Below are positions 62,505 to 64,000 of a stretch of DNA of 64,000 nt, piece by piece. The stretch is from NCBI GenBank assembly GCA_002708315.1, contig PANC01000031.1:31479-95478 (forward strand), written 5' to 3'. The notes under the pieces are model-generated. The model did not search any database. It had not been told where the DNA came from and worked only from the letters and a program-made list of their open reading frames with translations. Origin of the DNA: Lentimicrobiaceae bacterium. GTDB lineage: Bacteria; Bacteroidota; Bacteroidia; Bacteroidales; F082. The translations under genes were made by a program, and so were the position numbers. Position 1 is the stretch's first letter. Each line of letters starts with the position of its first letter.

Positions 62505-64000
62505 ATGAAAAAATATTTTTTCATATTAATAACAATTGCTGGTTTTTCGTCATTTGTTCAAAGTCAGAATTTTTATGACATCAATACGATTAACTCAATA
62601 GAAATAACATTTGAAGAATCAAACTGGGACTACTTACTAGATCAGCTTGTAGCTGCTGGTCAAGAAGAAAGACTTATCGGAACCGTTATGCTTAATGGTC
62701 AATTTTTTGACAGTGTTGGTGTAAGGTATAAAGGAAATAGTACCTATAGTCCCAATCAGGTAAAAAACCCACTTAACATCAAGCTTGACCATATAATTGA
62801 TGATCAGTTAATTGAAGGTTATGGAACATTGAAGCTTGCCAACTGCTTTAAAGATCCATCCTTTGTAAGAGAGGTATTAACCTACGAGATGGCCAGAAAT
62901 TATATGGCAGCAGGATTATCAAATTTTGCCAATGTATATATAAATGGAACACACCTTGGATTATATACCAATGACCAGAATGTGGATAAGCACTTTATGA
63001 GAACTCATTTTGGAAGTGATGAAAACACGAGGATAAAAGGTGAAATTACCTCCGGTGGTGGACCACCAACAGGTGGTGTATGGGATTACTATGGTGAAGA
63101 CTCAACTAGCTATTATAATCTTTATGATATGAAATCCGATTACGGATGGCAAGAGTTAATTAATTTTTTAGATACTCTTAATAATCACAACAATAGTGTT
63201 GATCAGCTTTTGAACATTGACAATCATCTGTGGTTTATAGCTTTTTCAAATCTTCTTGTAAATTTGGATGGCCCGATTAATAATCCACAAAATTATTACT
63301 TGTACAAGGGCGATAATGGACGATTCAGACCAGTATTATGGGATCTTAACGAAAGCTTTGGAGGGTTCAGGATGCATCAAACATTGGGCAACCTCAACAC
63401 TACTCAAGCACAGCAACTTAGCCCTTTTGCTAACCTTTATGAAAGTGAATTTCCTATTATAAGTAAGATATTAACCAATGATACATATAGAAAAATATAT
63501 GTTGCTCACATGAAAACAATCATAGAGGAATATTTTGACAATAACCTATATGAAACTAGAGCTTTGCAAATTCAGGATATTATTGATGATGATGTCCAGG
63601 CAGATCAAAATAAATTTTACAGCTATGCAAATTTTATAAGTAATATTTACAATCAAGTGGGTGGTGGTCCCATGGGAGTTATAGGCGTTGTTCAGCTTAT
63701 GGATGCCAGAACTGATTATCTTAACTCCCTTCAGGAGTTTCAGTATGATGGGCCAGAAATTTCCAGTGTATCTCACTCACCGGAATCAGCTGCTCCAAAT
63801 AATGAAGTTTGGTTTAATGCAAGTGTAACAAATGAAAGTGATGTATTCCTGTCACACAGAACAGGATTATATGGGTTATTTGAAAAAATTCCAATGTTTG
63901 ATGATGGAAACCATGAAGATGGACAGGCAGGTGATGGTATTTATGGAGTATCCCTTAACACTGGATCAACCAATATTCAATATTATATTTATGCTGAAAA
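62505..64000 (+). CDS. CotH-kinase family secreted protein, 3' end cut by window edge
   Basis: The frame is open from 62505 to the window end with no stop (about 498 residues seen). ATG 62505 gives a clean signal peptide (MKKYFFILITIAGFSSFVQS); an earlier in-frame ATG at 62463 would add 14 residues. The body matches CotH-type proteins: VRYKGNSTYS, LKLANCFKDPSFVREVL, NLDGPINNPQNYYLYKGDNG and the VLWDLNESFGGF motif with the key Asp. CotH kinases phosphorylate coat proteins in spore formers; in Bacteroidota they are secreted with unknown targets. It ends in a region resembling a beta domain (GDGIYGVSL). A C-terminal T9SS tail, if present, lies outside the window. Confidence 0.88.
   Translation, partial: MKKYFFILITIAGFSSFVQSQNFYDINTINSIEITFEESNWDYLLDQLVAAGQEERLIGTVMLNGQFFDSVGVRYKGNSTYSPNQVKNPLNIKLDHIIDDQLIEGYGTLKLANCFKDPSFVREVLTYEMARNYMAAGLSNFANVYINGTHLGLYTNDQNVDKHFMRTHFGSDENTRIKGEITSGGGPPTGGVWDYYGEDSTSYYNLYDMKSDYGWQELINFLDTLNNHNNSVDQLLNIDNHLWFIAFSNLLVNLDGPINNPQNYYLYKGDNGRFRPVLWDLNESFGGFRMHQTLGNLNTTQAQQLSPFANLYESEFPIISKILTNDTYRKIYVAHMKTIIEEYFDNNLYETRALQIQDIIDDDVQADQNKFYSYANFISNIYNQVGGGPMGVIGVVQLMDARTDYLNSLQEFQYDGPEISSVSHSPESAAPNNEVWFNASVTNESDVFLSHRTGLYGLFEKIPMFDDGNHEDGQAGDGIYGVSLNTGSTNIQYYIYAE

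Overview
The window is AT-rich DNA from a member of the Bacteroidota. The evidence is a type IX secretion (Por) sorting domain on the DUF4397 protein, a similar one on the secreted subtilase, Bacteroidota-type envelope genes (OstA-like protein, MlaD, LptC, a putative LptD), a dialkylresorcinol/flexirubin-type lipid cluster, and many matches to the Bacteroidota sigma-A -7 element TAnnTTTG, including in front of all three tRNA genes. The cell probably respires fatty acids with menaquinone. No CRISPR array, insertion sequence, prophage or rRNA operon was seen.

Layout. (1) 1-7783: the end of an acyl-CoA dehydrogenase gene, etfBA, an ArsC-like protein, fumarase fumC, a double CDGSH iron-sulfur protein, then on the minus strand a PHP-like membrane protein and a GT39/PMT-type glycosyltransferase. 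(2) 8104-20244: a 14-gene dialkylresorcinol-type cluster: darA, darB, two hotdog proteins, an unknown small protein, a BtrH-like protein, an ABC exporter pair, a class II aldolase, a thioesterase, an ACP and several ketosynthase-related proteins, one of which is a ketosynthase fused to a catalytically dead partner. (3) 20251-30669, minus strand: a fatty-acid beta-oxidation operon read as marR, fadB-like, thiolase, acyl-CoA dehydrogenase, DUF4442 thioesterase-like, acyl-CoA synthetase and a membrane Fe-S oxidoreductase that may pass electrons from ETF to menaquinone. (4) 30993-34680: amidase, MlaD and OstA-like envelope genes. (5) 34890-40442: a possible small ORF, an SLC12-like transporter, threonine aldolase, rlmN and a MerR regulator with a B12-binding domain.

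(6) 40672-46997: divergent from the MerR gene, a fasciclin lipoprotein, a secreted DUF4397 protein, a CIA30 protein, an SRPBCC protein and a photolyase, which together look like a light-response block. (7) 47032-52007: tRNA-Leu, a secreted subtilase, lipA, lipB, recO and tRNA-Phe. (8) 52116-60304: coaX, an outer-membrane protein, a TPR protein, lptC, a CNNM/CBS protein and a putative lptD. (9) 60414-64000: tRNA-Arg, a leftover C-terminal fragment of moaA, a TPR protein, a truncated hemoglobin and the start of a CotH-family protein that runs off the window.

How the genes fit together. FadD-like activation, acyl-CoA dehydrogenation, hydration/oxidation and thiolysis feed electrons to EtfAB (1126-2851) and probably on to the membrane Fe-S protein (20251-22320), with fumarase serving the TCA cycle. 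The beta-oxidation operon has a promoter with two direct repeats around its core, so repression by its first gene product (MarR) is likely. The resorcinol cluster lies end-to-end with this operon. It would build fatty acyl chains on its own ACP and join two of them through DarB and DarA.
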